Assembly: GCF_022810305.1 (NCBI RefSeq) | Contig: NZ_JALGQH010000002.1 | Span: forward strand, 415,213 to 479,212 | Origin: Rhodococcus sp. ARC_M6 | Lineage (GTDB): Bacteria; Actinomycetota; Actinomycetes; Mycobacteriales; Mycobacteriaceae | Direction of reading: 5' to 3' | DNA: 64,000 nucleotides | Shown here: positions 9,901-19,937 of the stretch, piece by piece | How positions within the stretch are numbered: position 1 is the first letter of the stretch | Layout of the letters: each line of letters starts with the position of its first letter | The notes under the pieces: generated by a model | Told to the model about the DNA's origin: nothing | Databases searched by the model: none | What the model saw: only the letters and a program-made list of their open reading frames with translations | Program-made: the position numbers and the translations under genes

Positions 9901-12900
9901 CCGTCGACGCGCAGCGTGTGCGAATCAGGCTGACCCGCACCGGAGTTCGGGAAGTTTTCGAAGATCAGCAAGGTGTCGAACAACTGCCCGATGCCGGCGA
10001 TGCGTTCGATCTCGGCCAGACTCGTGTGCTCCACGTCTTGAATGTCGAACTGGGCGCTCTGGAGCCCGGCGAATTGATCCAGAAGTGGCTCGTCCGCCGT
10101 TATGTGCAGGCGAGCCGGAATCGTGTTGCTGAAGAGCCCGACCATTCCTTCCACACCGGACAGATCGGCCGGGCGACCGGACACGGTAGCGCCGAAAACG
10201 ACGTCCCACTGCCCCGTCACCTCAGCCAGCACTGCGGCCCAGACCCCTTGGACCAGCGTGTTGATAGTCAACCCGCGTTTGCGTCCGAGGTCGATCAACG
10301 CTTGCTCATCAGACGTCGACAGCGGCACCGGAACACTGACCGGCACTCCACGTGCCGGCTTGTCGCCGGCAACCAGAGTCGGGGAAGTCAGGCCACGCAA
10401 ACGCTCACTCCACGCCGACTGCTGAACCTCTTGATCACGATCGGCAATCCACGCCAGGTAATCGCGGTACGGCGTCGGCGTCGGCAGATGTGCGTCGCCG
10501 TCGTGATATACGTTCATCAACTCACGCAAGACAATCGGAGTTGACCAACCGTCGGTGAGCAGATGATGTGCATTGAGAATCAGCCGATGCACGTCGCCGG
10601 GCATGCGAATCAGAAGGGCACGCAACAGCGGCGGCCGACTGACGTCGAAGACGTGCTCGGCGGCCTCGCTCTCGAGTCGATCCGCCGAACGAAGTGCTGC
10701 AGCCGCCGGCACGGACGTCAGGTCCACGGAGCGCCAAGCAACTTTTGCGGCACGCGGAATCGCCTGTACCGGGCGGGCAAACTGCTCGTAGTGGAAGGCG
10801 GCGCGGAGGTTGGGGTGCCGGTCGATCACGGTCTCGAATGCGTCAGCCAACCGCGCTTCGTCCAGTGGCCCGCTCAGATCGAAACGCGCGGTCAGGGTGT
10901 AGACATCTGCAGCGCCATCTCGAACTGCGTGGAACAGCAGCCCTTCCTGGAGTGGCGACAGCGGAAGTAGATCCGCGAGTGGACCATGGACGGACTCGAG
11001 TTCGTTGATGCCGTCCTGATCGACCCACTCTGCCGAGCAGTCCGAGGGCGTCAATCCGCCGGAGAAGAGAGCAGCGTGGGCGGTGAGCGCGGCCAGCGCC
11101 TGATCCCAATGTGCCTGCAATTGCGTAATGGTCACGGCGTCGAGCACGCTGCTGGCCGCGGTCCATTCGACAGCCAACTGGGGGGCACCGTCTTCACGGA
11201 CAAACGCGTTGAGCGCCAGCACTTCCGACATCACCTTGGTCGCCGGCTCAACCACCGAGAACGCGTCGCGCTCGGGCAGTCTCCATCCGGTTCCGGGCAA
11301 AGACGGGAAGCGTCCGAGGTAGTTGAGCAACAATTCGGGAGTATCCGATTCGGAAAGCTCGGGTGCAGCAACAGGATCCAGATAGCGCAGCACTCCGTAG
11401 GCGACCCCGCCGCCGGGAACAGCTCGCTTGGATTCCTTGACGGCGCGAAGTAGATGCCCAGCGGCCGAACCGCCACTGAGTGCGTCGGCGAGTTGGGTCG
11501 TGGTCGAAATTGCACCGGTAGGAACTCGAACCGGGAATTCGCTGGTGAACCATCCGATTGTTCCGGCGAAGTCGCTCTCGCTGGTAAGCGGGTCACGGCC
11601 GTGGCCTTCGACGGTCACGCTCTGCGCGTCACCCAACACCTGTCCGCGGCTGTGCTGCCAGGAGCGCAGCGCCAGCATCAGCCCGGCAAGAAGTATCTCG
11701 TCGGCCCGTGCCCGGTACGCGGCGGGGAGCGTCGTCAACAATGCTTCTGTGACCGCGACGGACGCGACAGTCGTCGTCCGCGACGCGGTGTCGACCACGT
11801 CGACGGCAGGGTCGAGACGTCGTTCGCCGATCGGCGCATCATCAATGGATGCGGACGCCGAAGTCCAGTAGTCGAGTTCGGATCGCAGGCTGCCAGAAGT
11901 GCCCAACTCCGCCAGTAGCCCCGCGTATCGACGCCATGAACTTCCCACGATACCCAGCTTGGCCGGCCTGCGGTCGCGTGCAGCATCGGTCGCTTCGTGG
12001 AGATCGGGAAGCAGGATCCGCCAGGAAACCCCGTCGACGATCAGGTGGTGCGCAACCACGATCAACTGATCGGGTTGATCTGAATCGGTCCGCACCAGAA
12101 TGACCCGGAGTAGGTTGCCCGCTCGCGGATCAAGTTCGTTCGCAGCCGCTTCGGCAGTTCGACGGATCTGTTCGGCATCCGCGCTTCCGGAGATTTCTGT
12201 GACGAGGCTGTCCGCACGGACGGCACCCGACTCTCGAACGATCAACTCGGTTGCGCTGTTACCGGTTCCGCGGCGCAGCAGTAGCCGTAGAGCGTCGTGT
12301 CGATCGAGGATGGTCTGCACCCCGGACTGCACTTCGCCTTGGGTCAGCACCTCGTCTATGCGCACCGCAGTCCACTGGGCATATCCGGCGATGGATTCGT
12401 CGGTGACGTTCTTGTCGGTCAAAGCTCGAACGATCGGCGGCGCAACAACTGACCCTGTAGCCACGTCGACTACTGCGACGGTGGATGTCTTGTCGTCCTC
12501 CACATCACGCGCCCCCGCCGCGATGGTCCCCAGGTCACGTTGAGCAAGAAGTTCTTTCGGCGCGATGATCAATCCGCGCACACGCAAGCGACTGCTGATG
12601 CTGATAGCGGTGATGCTGTCGCCACCGAGTCCGAAGAAATCCTCGTCGGTACCGACGCGATCCCGTCCCAGAACCTCGGCAACAACATCACAGAGGATCA
12701 GCTCGCGTGGTGTGGTGGCAGCCCGACCTTCCGATTCGGCGACCGGCGCGGGCAGAGCTGCACGGTCGAGCTTGCCGTTGACCGTCACTGGAAGTTCTTC
12801 CAGAACAACAAGTGCAGACGGAACCAGATGATCCGGAACCCGACTGGCGAGATCGCGGCGCAGTTCCTCCTGCGGCGGCAGGGCCACCCCGGCCGCGGGG

Positions 12901-15695
12901 ACGACATAGCCGACCAAGGTCGGGCGTCCGCCCTCGGTCCGAATCAGTGCAGCCGCAGCTCCGACGCCCGGCACCGAGCCGAGAACTGCTTCGACTTCGC
13001 TCAACTCGACGCGATGGCCACGGATTTTCACCTGCTTGTCACTACGACCGATGAACTCGTATCCGCGACCCGGAACCCAACGTGCCACGTCACCCGCGCG
13101 GTACATGCGGTCGCCCGGTGCTCCGAAGGGGTCGGCAACAAATCGTTCGGTCGTCGCAGCAGCCCGGCCGAGGTATCCCCGGGCCAGCTGCGGCCCGGCC
13201 AGATAGAGCTCGCCTCGCTCGCCGTCGGCAACCGGCTTCAGTGCACTATCGAGAAGGTAGGCGCGAGTTCCCGCCAGAGGGTAACCGATTCGGGGGCGCT
13301 CACCCTCGACGGCCGTCGCGATGGCGTCGACCGTAGTTTCCGTAGGCCCGTACAGGTTCTGCGCCGGTACGCCCGCTTCGATGATGGCGTCCCACAGCGC
13401 CGGAGGCGCAGCTTCGCCGCCGACGACCAACAGCGCCAAACGCTGTGGCCCGGTCAGCAATCCGTTGTCGACCAACGCTGCGGCCATCGACGGGGTTGTG
13501 TCAACTACATCAATCCGGTCACGTGCAAACGCGGAAACCAGCGCGGCTGCATCCTTTTGGAGTTCCTCGTCATACACGTGAACTCGGTGACCGCCCAGCA
13601 GCCACAGCAGCTGATCGAGAGAGGCATCGAAGGCAAAGGACGCTGTGTGCGCCGTGTGCAGCTGCCGGTTGCCGACGCGCGCTGCAGTGTCGTGAAAGAT
13701 CCTCGCGGTGTGATGATGCAACAGATGCGCGAGTCCGCCGCTCGGCACCAGAACACCCTTGGGTTTGCCGGTGGATCCGGACGTGTAGATGACGTAGGCA
13801 AGATGATCGGGATGGCGCGCTGCCGCGAGTTCTTCCGGAGCCAAGGGTAAATCGGAGTAGCCCGCAAGTTCCCCGCGCGCAGGCTCGGAATCCATGACAA
13901 CCGGAGTCGGCCGGGAGTCTCCGACAAGTTGGCCTGCCAAAGCGCCTGTCGTGAGCACTACCTTCGGCTGCGCGTCGTCGATCAGATCTCGCAGTCGCTC
14001 GGCCGGATGCTGGGGATCCAACGCCACGTACCCGGCACCGGCATCAAGGGTCGCGAGAAGGGCAACAATCATGTCAGAAGTACGCGGAAGTGCGATTCCG
14101 ACAATGTCATCCGGGCCGACACTTCGTGCGCGCAATGCGCGAGCCAGACGATGTACGCGTGCGCCGAGTTCTGCAGCAGTCAGTCGCTCCTCGCCGCAAA
14201 CAAGGACGGTCGCGTCAGCATGGTCGGCCACAACCCGATCGAACACATCGGGCACAGGGTCAACGCGACCCACGATCGGCGCGCTCACCCGATCGGCAAG
14301 AAGCCCCGCGCCTTCGAGCGCGGGCACCATATCCGCGTGACCGACGGCGGGATTGCCCTCCCCCACCATCGCATTGATGATGCTGACAAATCCTGCGAGG
14401 CGCCGCGTCACTGAATCACGAGTATTGGTACGGGCATCGACCTCGAAGCCGAGAAGAATTTCACCGTCTGCAATCGGTGTCACGGTCAAACCGAGATCCT
14501 CGGGCGGTCCACCGGCTACGTTGCGCAAAACCCCCACCGCGCCTGCGAAGTCCAGAGCGAAGTCGAAAGCCTTGAGATTGATACCGATTCCGTGCAGTAG
14601 CGCGCCAGTACCGGCAACACCGAGATCACGAGCCAGGTTCTCGCCGCGGTAACGCTGATGCGCGCGCAGGCTTTTCATCGACTCTGCTACCTGCTTGCTC
14701 AGATCACCGAGTCGGTCATGGCTGCGGACCGTCAGACGCAAAGGCAGGACATTGACCGCCATTGCCGGAGTCCGCAGGGCCGTGCGTCCGACGCGGGCCA
14801 TGAGCGGCATCGCGATGACGACGTCCGTCTCACCGAGCAATCGATGCAGAAACGCGCCATAGCAAGCGATGAGAGCTTCGGCCCAGGTTGTCCCCGTCGC
14901 GTCGGCTACCGCTTTGAGATCAGAGAGCGTCTTCGCACTGATGACCTCGCGAACCTGGATGGTTCGTTCTGCAGGCCCTGCGACCTGCTTGCCACGTCCG
15001 TCCAGCGCCGGCAACGGTGTCAGGACATCGCGCCAGTAGTCACGGTCCCGGGCGAACTGCTCGCCCGCGCGGTAGTCCTCATCCTCGGCAACCAACTGCT
15101 CAATCGATCCGAATCGTGTTGGTGCAATGTCAGTTCCGTGCTTCAACGCTGTGTAGTGAGCCGCAACGCGGCGAGAGATCATTGCCGCGCTGTATCCGTC
15201 GACGATCAGGTGGTGATAGAGCTGGATGCACCAGACCTCGCGGTCAGAGAGCCTGATCAGCGAGTACGTGTACAGCGGGCGGTCCACCATGAAGCGGCAG
15301 TACTCGGATGCTCGACTGCGCTCCGCGTCCACGAGCGCATTGGCCACCGAGATGGGATCGCGTTCGGCGCGCAGATCTGTGATCGGAATGTCGCCGAGCG
15401 GTGCGTTGGAAATGATCTGACGCGGACCGTCTTCGGTCTCGATCATCCGCAGGCGCATTGTTTCGGCCTCGCCGATGGTGGCCTTGATGGCCTCCGTCAG
15501 TAGTGCGGGGTTAATCGCGTCGTCTCCGGAAATCTCGAGTACTTCACCGACGAGATAGCTCCGAGATTCGGGATCGAGTCTCTGGGCGTTCCAGATCCCG
15601 AGTTGAGCTCCTGTGAGAGCACATGAATCGCTGCTCGGCACGCTGGAGTTCAAACCTGGAAGAACGCTCACACTGATCCCCTCATCTTTAGACAC
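3972..15695 (-). CDS. htbG: heterobactin non-ribosomal peptide synthetase HtbG
   Basis: About 3,907 residues. Domain order by motif position: C1 (HHLIVDG ~162), A1 ([10 protein letters not shown] ~642), PCP1 (GGDS ~1025), E ([10 protein letters not shown] ~1218), C2 (HHLLTDGW ~1712), PCP2 (GGHS ~2052), a C-domain half lacking the HHxxxDG part (RYWVKAL ~2130), A2 (TSGSTG ~2475), C3 (HHLLTDGW ~2984), A3 (TSGSTG ~3467), PCP3 (GGDS ~3849). There is no thioesterase. Eight-pocket codes aligned by eye to GrsA: A1 DADDVGLVDK (acidic pocket, basic substrate), A2 DILQLGVVWK (close to Gly), A3 DMENMGLINK (close to hydroxyornithine). With epimerase after A1 this gives DHB-D-Arg-Gly-hydroxyOrn, as in heterobactin. 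The C-PCP-A second module is the arrangement I recall as published for R. erythropolis HtbG. The GTG at 15695 has a poor ribosome site; an in-frame GTG at 15671 has GAGGGG seven bases upstream and may be the true start. Confidence 0.93.
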   Translation of the reverse strand: MSKDEGISVSVLPGLNSSVPSSDSCALTGAQLGIWNAQRLDPESRSYLVGEVLEISGDDAINPALLTEAIKATIGEAETMRLRMIETEDGPRQIISNAPLGDIPITDLRAERDPISVANALVDAERSRASEYCRFMVDRPLYTYSLIRLSDREVWCIQLYHHLIVDGYSAAMISRRVAAHYTALKHGTDIAPTRFGSIEQLVAEDEDYRAGEQFARDRDYWRDVLTPLPALDGRGKQVAGPAERTIQVREVISAKTLSDLKAVADATGTTWAEALIACYGAFLHRLLGETDVVIAMPLMARVGRTALRTPAMAVNVLPLRLTVRSHDRLGDLSKQVAESMKSLRAHQRYRGENLARDLGVAGTGALLHGIGINLKAFDFALDFAGAVGVLRNVAGGPPEDLGLTVTPIADGEILLGFEVDARTNTRDSVTRRLAGFVSIINAMVGEGNPAVGHADMVPALEGAGLLADRVSAPIVGRVDPVPDVFDRVVADHADATVLVCGEERLTAAELGARVHRLARALRARSVGPDDIVGIALPRTSDMIVALLATLDAGAGYVALDPQHPAERLRDLIDDAQPKVVLTTGALAGQLVGDSRPTPVVMDSEPARGELAGYSDLPLAPEELAAARHPDHLAYVIYTSGSTGKPKGVLVPSGGLAHLLHHHTARIFHDTAARVGNRQLHTAHTASFAFDASLDQLLWLLGGHRVHVYDEELQKDAAALVSAFARDRIDVVDTTPSMAAALVDNGLLTGPQRLALLVVGGEAAPPALWDAIIEAGVPAQNLYGPTETTVDAIATAVEGERPRIGYPLAGTRAYLLDSALKPVADGERGELYLAGPQLARGYLGRAAATTERFVADPFGAPGDRMYRAGDVARWVPGRGYEFIGRSDKQVKIRGHRVELSEVEAVLGSVPGVGAAAALIRTEGGRPTLVGYVVPAAGVALPPQEELRRDLASRVPDHLVPSALVVLEELPVTVNGKLDRAALPAPVAESEGRAATTPRELILCDVVAEVLGRDRVGTDEDFFGLGGDSITAISISSRLRVRGLIIAPKELLAQRDLGTIAAGARDVEDDKTSTVAVVDVATGSVVAPPIVRALTDKNVTDESIAGYAQWTAVRIDEVLTQGEVQSGVQTILDRHDALRLLLRRGTGNSATELIVRESGAVRADSLVTEISGSADAEQIRRTAEAAANELDPRAGNLLRVILVRTDSDQPDQLIVVAHHLIVDGVSWRILLPDLHEATDAARDRRPAKLGIVGSSWRRYAGLLAELGTSGSLRSELDYWTSASASIDDAPIGERRLDPAVDVVDTASRTTTVASVAVTEALLTTLPAAYRARADEILLAGLMLALRSWQHSRGQVLGDAQSVTVEGHGRDPLTSESDFAGTIGWFTSEFPVRVPTGAISTTTQLADALSGGSAAGHLLRAVKESKRAVPGGGVAYGVLRYLDPVAAPELSESDTPELLLNYLGRFPSLPGTGWRLPERDAFSVVEPATKVMSEVLALNAFVREDGAPQLAVEWTAASSVLDAVTITQLQAHWDQALAALTAHAALFSGGLTPSDCSAEWVDQDGINELESVHGPLADLLPLSPLQEGLLFHAVRDGAADVYTLTARFDLSGPLDEARLADAFETVIDRHPNLRAAFHYEQFARPVQAIPRAAKVAWRSVDLTSVPAAAALRSADRLESEAAEHVFDVSRPPLLRALLIRMPGDVHRLILNAHHLLTDGWSTPIVLRELMNVYHDGDAHLPTPTPYRDYLAWIADRDQEVQQSAWSERLRGLTSPTLVAGDKPARGVPVSVPVPLSTSDEQALIDLGRKRGLTINTLVQGVWAAVLAEVTGQWDVVFGATVSGRPADLSGVEGMVGLFSNTIPARLHITADEPLLDQFAGLQSAQFDIQDVEHTSLAEIERIAGIGQLFDTLLIFENFPNSGAGQPDSHTLRVDGFANHGVTHYPMTLMAPPSTGLDLVLYHDPAAVSGVMAQRIVTRIGQILTGLLTAPMTPASEVLTVVRVARNVVASPTSIAAPASASADVDPSVVEAVCHCAATVLELPSVHPDENFFALGGHSLTAMRVVGSLRKLGIRVVVSDVFDTPTPRGLAAAAQIDYSKFAVGDVVTTSASVVDELEPVRLAAAPGDPDHERYWVKALAGLPLELDLSSDRPRGTAYRAHTYFRQLSSGIDSETVLIAGVATTLNAFGGGRDIAVGLVDNNAENVIRVNLNGRPTFGEVVTRVDDAVSGASAHGDVTLDRIADLLDRPRSRLFAARVGHLAEDPVDLEFVCTGTELRLTVNAELFDAVTADAVLDGVKSVLGAGADVVVSDVRFSEGEPHRDPPRREVAPAGISLLFARQIERTPDAPAVVSGSSTLTYRELSARVDEVARELVAAGAGPEKVVAVALDRTADLVAGLLAVLRIGAVYLPLDVDYPAERLEFMIEDAAPVCVLTSTDVAGQLPDAAPAMVLVDGELAALGAVLPTPRPAGEHLAYVIHTSGSTGRPKGVMVSTANLAAFTDTVIEDRWIRPGDRIVAVTTVSFDIAALELLCPLAAGATIVLADRRTVRDPDALLELITASGATVMQATPSLWRVVTEHENAQQLGQVRALVGGEALPQDLADNLVQFSSAVRNVYGPTEATVWATSAVLAFGDRVTIGRPWTDVHARVLDDDLREVPEGVAGELYLGGTQVVRGYLNRPDLTVARFVADPSVPGARLYRTGDLVRRRQGVLHFLRRADDQVKVRGFRIELGEVEGALNALNGVSRAAATVRVDAAGTGSLHGYVVPVGGSVLDSVLVRKEVALLLPEHMVPQTITVLNSLPLTLNGKVDRNALPETAPDQIRRPLVTVDVDRRARLDSLSPDWRDVLPLGPLQEGMYFQSVLDGAHGTDAYHMQPRFEFSADAAVDASALRAAGDALLRRYPNLSAGFTHAGFDAPVQFVPRAAEMPFREVDLTGVAADELDSVVQTLDEAEFGTLFDLSAPPLIRMVLVWLPGGGAHLVFTQHHLLTDGWSQTLMYAELFALYELARSQGADPVRLDAALEEPADFRDHLRWLAETDRTEALSAWKNYLADLEQPTLLGGTGSGGSAPLPVFSRVLLEPSATQAVRDLARRGGVTLSTVVSAAWGLALRAVTGRDDVVFGATVSGRSPDVDGADRMVGLALNTIPVRVQVRPGDTIPDLLGRLFREQGSMLGHHHLGLGDVQRAAGFATLFDTLYVFRNTPRDEQGRRNTFERSGIVGFDAVDGTHYALTLDVDPGIADASMSLVLENRPDLVPASLAEDLLARTVAILQLIAGSDAVTVADTAVPRANTPVEFAPPRVVMPLPGEPSGSVDALLRERALATPDETALVFGGVTLSAAEMNTRVDRLARILAWAGAGPSSVVALALPRTADHVVAIFAVMRTGAAYLPLDLAHPPARLRELIEDSNAALVITTSEQRDVVAPDGRPCVVIDATDVADVLDGRTEAPVVSAAAVGGPTTADQPAYVIYTSGSTGKPKGVVVGHRGLTTMYHNHKAEIFTPTEKKVGRLRIAHTVSFSFDMSWEELFWLLAGHEVHVIDEQARLDPGSLVKHYRKVGIDVVNVTPSYARELMAAGLLDGERTPALVMLGGEAVPAELWSRLRDQDGVDGYDLYGPTEFTINAMGSPVQGSVTPCLGRPVRNACARALDSGLREVPVGAVGELYMSGDGTALGYLHRTALTSSVFVADPHVVGGRMYRTGDMVLRRRDGELEYRGRADHQVKIRGIRIELGEVEAALAACPGVLRTAATVRSENGAPPRLIGYVIPEDGCAPGDLRPYLRERIPAHLVPSDIVTVDTIPLTPNGKLDRAALPAPPPRAAARAPRTDAEKQLCQVFARVLDVETVNPEESFFDLGGDSLRAMHLVGEVEHDLSITVGVGTLMAHPTVAELATHLALSHHTDHTVGNTMGDNK

Positions 15696-15723
15696 ACGCC
15701 ATCCCAGGATGGCCTTACCTTAT

Positions 15724-15742
15724 TTTGGGTAGCCTAAACTAA
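15724..15742 (-). promoter_or_regulatory. IdeR/DmdR-type iron box upstream of htbG
   Basis: Read on the minus strand, TTAGTTTAGGCTACCCAAA matches 16 of 19 positions of the actinobacterial iron-box consensus TTAGGTTAGGCTAACCTAA. It lies 29-47 bases upstream of the htbG GTG, where a Fe2+-loaded repressor would block the promoter. This predicts that htbG and its three coupled transport/reductase genes are induced by iron starvation. Confidence 0.85.
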
Positions 15743-15843
15743 ATCAAGCGAAAATGGGGGACGCCGACACTCAGGACCATGGAATAGTCCAGCGAGAGTT
15801 GGAGCTTCAACAAACTAGTGTCGACAAAGCACTGCGGGAGTTC

Positions 15844-16302
15844 TTACTCCATCAACGTTGCGGCAACCGTTCCACCCAGCTCGTAGCACTGTTCCCGAAT
15901 CGACTTATCCACCGGCGCAATCACTTCGAGTGCGTCGGCCACCGCCACCAAACCCATTCCGGTAGCAAGTTTGCGCACCGACGACACGGCGCCGGCCGTG
16001 TCGTTGTTGCCATGCACCCACAGCCCGTAGGGCCGTTCGGCAACGGCACCAAGACATTGGTAGTAGGTGGTGTCGAAAAAATACTTCAAGGCGCCGGACA
16101 TGTAGCCGAAATTCGCAGTGGTTCCGAAGATGTAGCCGTCAGCAGCCAGGACGTGCGGCACCGTCGCGGCCAATGCCGGAATCACCTTCACCGCGACGCC
16201 CTCGATCTCGGGGTCGTGAGCGCCTGCCAGCACGGCATCGAGCAGTTCGTGCGTAGCGGGCGAGGGCGAATGGTGAACCACCAACAAAGTCTTCACGCCC
16301 AC
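15844..16302 (-). CDS. flavodoxin-like / NAD(P)H-dependent FMN reductase family protein
   Basis: 152 residues with a flavodoxin fold pattern: first strand and phosphate-binding loop TLLVVHHSPSPATHELLD, then ADGYIFGTTANFGYMSGALKYFFDTTYY (a WrbA/flavodoxin-type second flavin loop), then PYGLWVHGNNDT. It starts at GTG, with a second in-frame GTG two codons on. The isochorismatase gene ends 39 bases upstream on the same strand, so it is probably the last gene of the DHB operon. Such a protein is not needed for known DHB or peptide assembly. It might feed electrons to ferric-siderophore reduction or to the ornithine hydroxylase, but that is inference. It could also be an unrelated passenger gene. 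Confidence 0.75.
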   Translation of the reverse strand: MGVKTLLVVHHSPSPATHELLDAVLAGAHDPEIEGVAVKVIPALAATVPHVLAADGYIFGTTANFGYMSGALKYFFDTTYYQCLGAVAERPYGLWVHGNNDTAGAVSSVRKLATGMGLVAVADALEVIAPVDKSIREQCYELGGTVAATLME

Positions 16303-16341
16303 GAGAATACGGCGAAGCGCCGTGCCCGTCGCCGTTCTCGC

Positions 16342-16989
16342 TCAAGCCAGGACGGTCTCGGCACTCATTGCCTTGACCAGGTCGTCGGTGCTGGTGACCG
16401 AAGCGCAACGTCCCGCGGCGTAGTCAAGAGCCCCGACGTGCTCTTCCAACGAAAAGTCCGCCACTGCATCTCCCACGAAGAAGATCTGAACATCCTGCAT
16501 AAACCCGTCCAAAGCGGTAGTCAGACAACCGATGTGCGCGTAGATGCCGGTAATGATCAGCTGATCGCGACCACTCTCGCTCAGTCGCTCCCGAAGGTCC
16601 GTCTTGATGAATGCGCTGTACCGCCACTTCGTGAGCATCACGTCTTCCGGGTGCGGCGCCAGTTCGGAGATCACATCGGTGTGCGCGGGGTCGGCTTTCA
16701 AACCTGGTCCCCAGAAATCCGACAACAGCGCGCGCTCCTCGGGATCCTGATCTCCCGGCTGCGCGGTGTAGACAATCGGAATTCCGGCCGCGCGAGCTGC
16801 GGAACGCAGACGATCAATGTTCGGTACCACCGTCCTGAGTGGGTCCGCTGTCCGGTCGTACGCGCCGACGAAGTATTCCTGCATATCGTGCAGAAGTAGC
16901 ACAGCGCGCGAGGGATCAAGAGTCCAGTCGACGCGGTTTTCGGGAAACTCGGTGGGCATCGAGTATCGGACTGCCGTGGGTAAAGCCAT
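16342..16989 (-). CDS. dhbB: isochorismatase (DhbB/EntB N-terminal domain only)
   Basis: 215 residues. It should hydrolyse the vinyl ether of isochorismate to give 2,3-dihydro-2,3-dihydroxybenzoate plus pyruvate, the second step to 2,3-DHB. Seen: AVLLLHDMQEYF with the catalytic Asp, LTKWRYSAF with the catalytic Lys, and IITGIYAHIGCLTTA, the EntB-type active-site loop. Unlike EntB/DhbB of enteric bacteria and Bacillus, there is no C-terminal aryl carrier domain, because the protein stops at the end of the hydrolase fold. A separate carrier gene lies at the head of the same operon. The start ATG has GAGGAGAATC directly upstream. Confidence 0.92.
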   Translation of the reverse strand: MALPTAVRYSMPTEFPENRVDWTLDPSRAVLLLHDMQEYFVGAYDRTADPLRTVVPNIDRLRSAARAAGIPIVYTAQPGDQDPEERALLSDFWGPGLKADPAHTDVISELAPHPEDVMLTKWRYSAFIKTDLRERLSESGRDQLIITGIYAHIGCLTTALDGFMQDVQIFFVGDAVADFSLEEHVGALDYAAGRCASVTSTDDLVKAMSAETVLA

Positions 16990-17026
16990 GAGATTCTCCT
17001 CGAGATGTCAGGTGGAATCGAACAAC

Positions 17027-18685
17027 TCAGGACATCTGAGCAGCTATCGATTCACTGATTGCGCGGCGTAGCGCCGCCTTGCTGGTTTTACCGACTCCGG
17101 TAACGGGGAACTCCGTCACGAATTCCACGCGGTCCGGAACCTTGTATGCCGCAACGCCTCGCGCACGGATATATCGTTTGATGTCTCCCACTGTCGGCGC
17201 TTCACCCGAGATCACCAGAACGGCGCACGTGCGCTCCCCCAGGTATTCGTCGGGAACTGCGACGACGGCCGCATCGTGAACCGCCGGGTGTGAGAGCAGG
17301 TGGTTTTCGATTTCCTCGGCGGCTACTTTTTCGCCGCCGCGGTTGATCTGGTCTTTTGCGCGGCCCTCGACAATCAGATGCCCGGTCTCGGTAACACTGA
17401 CGAGATCGCCGGTGCGGTAGTAACCTTCGGCATCAAATGCCTCGGAGTTGTGCGCGTCCGCGCGGTAGTACCCGCGAATTGTGTACGGCCCCCGGGTCAG
17501 CAGGTGTCCCGTGATTCCGGGTCCGACAGCGTCACCTTCATCGTCGACAACTCGCACCTCGTCATCGGATGAGATCGGCCGGCCCTGAGTGCCGACAATC
17601 AGGTCATCGCTGTCGTCGAGCCGCGTGTAGTTGACCAAACCTTCAGCCATTCCGAACACCTGCTGCAGCGTGCACCCCAGTTCCGTGCGGACCCGAGCTG
17701 CGGCTTCCGCACTGAACTTCGCACCTCCGACGCCCAGAACCCGCAAACTCGACAGGTCATGATCCAATCTGCCGGGAGCTGCCATCCATCCCAGCGCGAT
17801 AGGCGGTACCAAAGACGCATGAGTGACGCGTTCTTGTTCAATCAGCCGGAAAGCGGTAGACGGCATGGCGTCCGGGGCAAAAACAATTGTGCCGCCAGCA
17901 TGAAGTGCGCCCAGAATTCCGGGCGAACTCATCGGAAAATTATGTGCTGCCGGAAGAACCACCAACATGCGTGTCGACTCGTCGACACCACAGATGGGAT
18001 TCGACGCTCGCACCGAATACAGGTAGTCCGCATGAGTTCGCGGAATCAGCTTCGAGACACCGGTCGTGCCGCCGGAAAGCTGAAGAAACGCAACCGAGAG
18101 AGGATCCACTGACGCCGGTACCAGCGCATCGTTTTCCCTCAACGAACCGAAGCTGACAAACTCTTCGGCATCACCGGCAACGATCACGATGGGTGGCACT
18201 TCGAGCGTCTCGATCACTTCGCGAGCGAGTGTTCGGTAGTCGAACCCACCATGTCGATCAGCGACGATATACGCAGCGACATCAGCGAACTCGCAGAAGT
18301 ATCCGATTTCCGTACGCCGATGCGCGGGCAACCCGAAGACCGGTAGTGCACCCAACTTCAGCACGGCGAACAGCGCCTCGGTGTACTCCACGATGTTCGG
18401 CAATTGCAACAGGACCCGGTCACCGGGAACGATGCCCAGTGCTGACAAACCGCCGGCGACGGCCGAACTTCGCCGGTCGAGATCGGAATAGGTCAGGCGT
18501 ACATCGGCGCCGTCCCCGTCACGGCCCACAACAGCGTCGTTGTCGGGAAAACGTGCAGATGCGGCGGTCAAAAACCCGGCGAGCGTATCGTCCGTCCAAT
18601 AGCCCTGCTCACGATAATGTTTCACCAACTCGGGCGGATACTGCGCTACCGGAGCCAAGGGCTCGCGGGCGATCCTCGTAGTCAT
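17027..18685 (-). CDS. dhbE: 2,3-dihydroxybenzoate-AMP ligase
   Basis: 552 residues, the normal size of stand-alone aryl-acid adenylating enzymes (DhbE/EntE). It activates 2,3-DHB as the acyl-adenylate and loads it on the aryl carrier protein. Seen: the phosphate-binding loop LSGGTTGVSKLIPRTH (about residues 198-213), the substrate-pocket stretch AAHNFPMSSPG (the Asn-Phe pair typical of DHB/salicylate ligases), FGMAEGLVNYTR, YYRTGDLV, and a C-terminal GVGKTSKAALR with the catalytic Lys. It lies 37 bases downstream of dhbA on the same strand, inside the DHB operon, and a GAGGAGTCT ribosome site precedes the ATG. Confidence 0.94.
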   Translation of the reverse strand: MTTRIAREPLAPVAQYPPELVKHYREQGYWTDDTLAGFLTAASARFPDNDAVVGRDGDGADVRLTYSDLDRRSSAVAGGLSALGIVPGDRVLLQLPNIVEYTEALFAVLKLGALPVFGLPAHRRTEIGYFCEFADVAAYIVADRHGGFDYRTLAREVIETLEVPPIVIVAGDAEEFVSFGSLRENDALVPASVDPLSVAFLQLSGGTTGVSKLIPRTHADYLYSVRASNPICGVDESTRMLVVLPAAHNFPMSSPGILGALHAGGTIVFAPDAMPSTAFRLIEQERVTHASLVPPIALGWMAAPGRLDHDLSSLRVLGVGGAKFSAEAAARVRTELGCTLQQVFGMAEGLVNYTRLDDSDDLIVGTQGRPISSDDEVRVVDDEGDAVGPGITGHLLTRGPYTIRGYYRADAHNSEAFDAEGYYRTGDLVSVTETGHLIVEGRAKDQINRGGEKVAAEEIENHLLSHPAVHDAAVVAVPDEYLGERTCAVLVISGEAPTVGDIKRYIRARGVAAYKVPDRVEFVTEFPVTGVGKTSKAALRRAISESIAAQMS

Positions 18686-18721
18686 GCGGAGACTCCTCTT
18701 CGAAGATTCGACGGATGTTTC

Positions 18722-19519
18722 TCATGCTTTGAGCGTGGCGCCGCCGTCTACATACAGCGCCTGCATGGTGATGTGCGCTGCCCGATCGGACAACAAGAAG
18801 TGCACGGAGTCGGCGATATCAGCTGCAGTTGCTAGCTTGCCCAACGGAATTCCCAGGCGATACGCAGCGAGGTTACCTTCGATCACGGCCTCGGCACCCG
18901 CGGCGTCCGAAGGATCGACCCAGAGTGAACGCTGCATGGCGGTGTCTGTGGACCCGGGAGCTACGACGTTGACCCTGATTCCGTCGCCGGCAAGTTCGAG
19001 TCCGGCAGTACGGACCAGCATTGTTGCGCCCGCTTTGGAAGATCCGTAGGCACCCATACCGATTCGGGGAACCCCCGCAGCGTTGGACGAGACGACGACT
19101 ATCGAACCCGACCGACGCGTACGCATCTCTCGTCCGACGCTCTGCAGGACATTGAGCAATCCGAAGACGTTGACGTCGAAGATGTTGCGCCACACTGACG
19201 GATCCGAATCGAGTACCGAGCCCGTATCGAGCACCCCGGCCACGTGCGCCAGAGCATCGATTGTTCCGAATCGTTCGACGACCGACTCGATCGCCGTGTC
19301 GACGCCGTCTCGATCAGTCACATCGACGACGTAGGTGACGATCTCACCGTCGAACGATGCAGCCAATTCAGCTGCGACACTGCCGAGTTCAACACCGTCA
19401 CGATCGAGCAGTGCCAGAGAGTAGCCGTCCGAGGCCAGCGTCCGGGCCACCGCGGCGCCGATACCCGCGGCGGCGCCCGTGACAACTGCAACCCTAGTGT
19501 GCTGACTCAGCGGGGGCAC
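18722..19519 (-). CDS. dhbA: 2,3-dihydro-2,3-dihydroxybenzoate dehydrogenase
   Basis: 265-residue short-chain dehydrogenase that should oxidise 2,3-dihydro-2,3-DHB to 2,3-DHB with NAD+. Seen: VVTGAAAGIGAAVARTL (cofactor loop, about residues 13-29), VVSSNAAGVPRIGMGAYGSSKAGA with the Ser and Tyr-x3-Lys catalytic residues, and VNVVAPGSTDTAM. The assignment to DhbA rather than another SDR rests mainly on its position between the aryl carrier protein and DhbE genes. It begins at GTG inside the end of the carrier protein gene (13-nt overlap), so translation is probably coupled. Confidence 0.9.
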   Translation of the reverse strand: MPPLSQHTRVAVVTGAAAGIGAAVARTLASDGYSLALLDRDGVELGSVAAELAASFDGEIVTYVVDVTDRDGVDTAIESVVERFGTIDALAHVAGVLDTGSVLDSDPSVWRNIFDVNVFGLLNVLQSVGREMRTRRSGSIVVVSSNAAGVPRIGMGAYGSSKAGATMLVRTAGLELAGDGIRVNVVAPGSTDTAMQRSLWVDPSDAAGAEAVIEGNLAAYRLGIPLGKLATAADIADSVHFLLSDRAAHITMQALYVDGGATLKA

Positions 19520-19737
19520 AGAACCGATGCCCAGGCATTGATCGTCTGCTCTTCTGCCAACTCTGCAAAATCTGCATCCGCCCCGTCTGCCCGCCAGCGT
19601 TCGACGAGCGTCATGAGGCGGACCGAGTCCAGTCCTTCATCCCCGAGATCCGCGTCGCCGCCGAGTTGTTCTGCCCTCATCGACAGAACCTCGGCGACGT
19701 CGCGCACGATCCGGTCGCGGTCTACGGTGCTGCTCAT
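19507..19737 (-). CDS. free-standing aryl carrier protein for 2,3-DHB
   Basis: A 76-residue acyl carrier-type protein. The phosphopantetheine attachment motif is LGDEGLDSVRLM, with Ser near residue 37, and the sequence around it (MRAEQLGGDADLGDEGLDSVR) matches EntB-type ArCP domains. It should receive 2,3-DHB from DhbE and hand it to the first condensation domain of HtbG. It is the first gene of the minus-strand DHB operon; GAGGAGATCA lies just before its ATG, and an iron box lies about 80-98 bases upstream. Splitting the isochorismatase and ArCP of DhbB into two genes at opposite ends of the operon is unusual compared with Bacillus or E. coli. Confidence 0.9.
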   Translation of the reverse strand: MSSTVDRDRIVRDVAEVLSMRAEQLGGDADLGDEGLDSVRLMTLVERWRADGADADFAELAEEQTINAWASVLCPR

Positions 19738-19816
19738 TGATCTCCTCGAAGTAGTGATCGACACGCTCGGCGCGGGTCGCATCAACCTCATTTCGACCTC
19801 ACACAACCGTAGCGAC

Positions 19817-19835
19817 TTTGGACAGCCTAACCACA
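19817..19835 (-). promoter_or_regulatory. candidate iron box for the ArCP-dhbA-dhbE-dhbB operon
   Basis: On the minus strand TGTGGTTAGGCTGTCCAAA agrees with the iron-box consensus at 14 of 19 positions, including the full GGTTAGGCT core. It stands in the 200-bp divergent region between the ArCP gene and dhbC and is nearer the ArCP side, so IdeR/DmdR repression of the DHB operon is the likely role. Confidence 0.65.
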
Positions 19836-19883
19836 TTGGTACGCAAGTACACAACATCAAAACCTGCAACACAATTTTCAGCC

Positions 19884-19902
19884 AACTAAGGCTAGCCTCA
19901 AC
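19884..19902 (+). promoter_or_regulatory. candidate iron box for dhbC
   Basis: AACTAAGGCTAGCCTCAAC contains the perfect palindrome AGGCTAGCCT and about 12 of 19 iron-box positions. It lies 35-53 bases upstream of the dhbC ATG, a good operator position for iron-dependent repression of the plus-strand arm. Confidence 0.65.
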
Positions 19903-19937
19903 ACAGTAAGTGTCTCGATCAACCTGGAAAGGTGTCC

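Noticed and set aside
12540..13850. 436-residue open frame on the plus strand opposite htbG
   Set aside because: It lies fully antisense to the A1 and PCP region of htbG, has no family motif and the Arg/Ser-rich composition usual of antisense frames in high-GC DNA.
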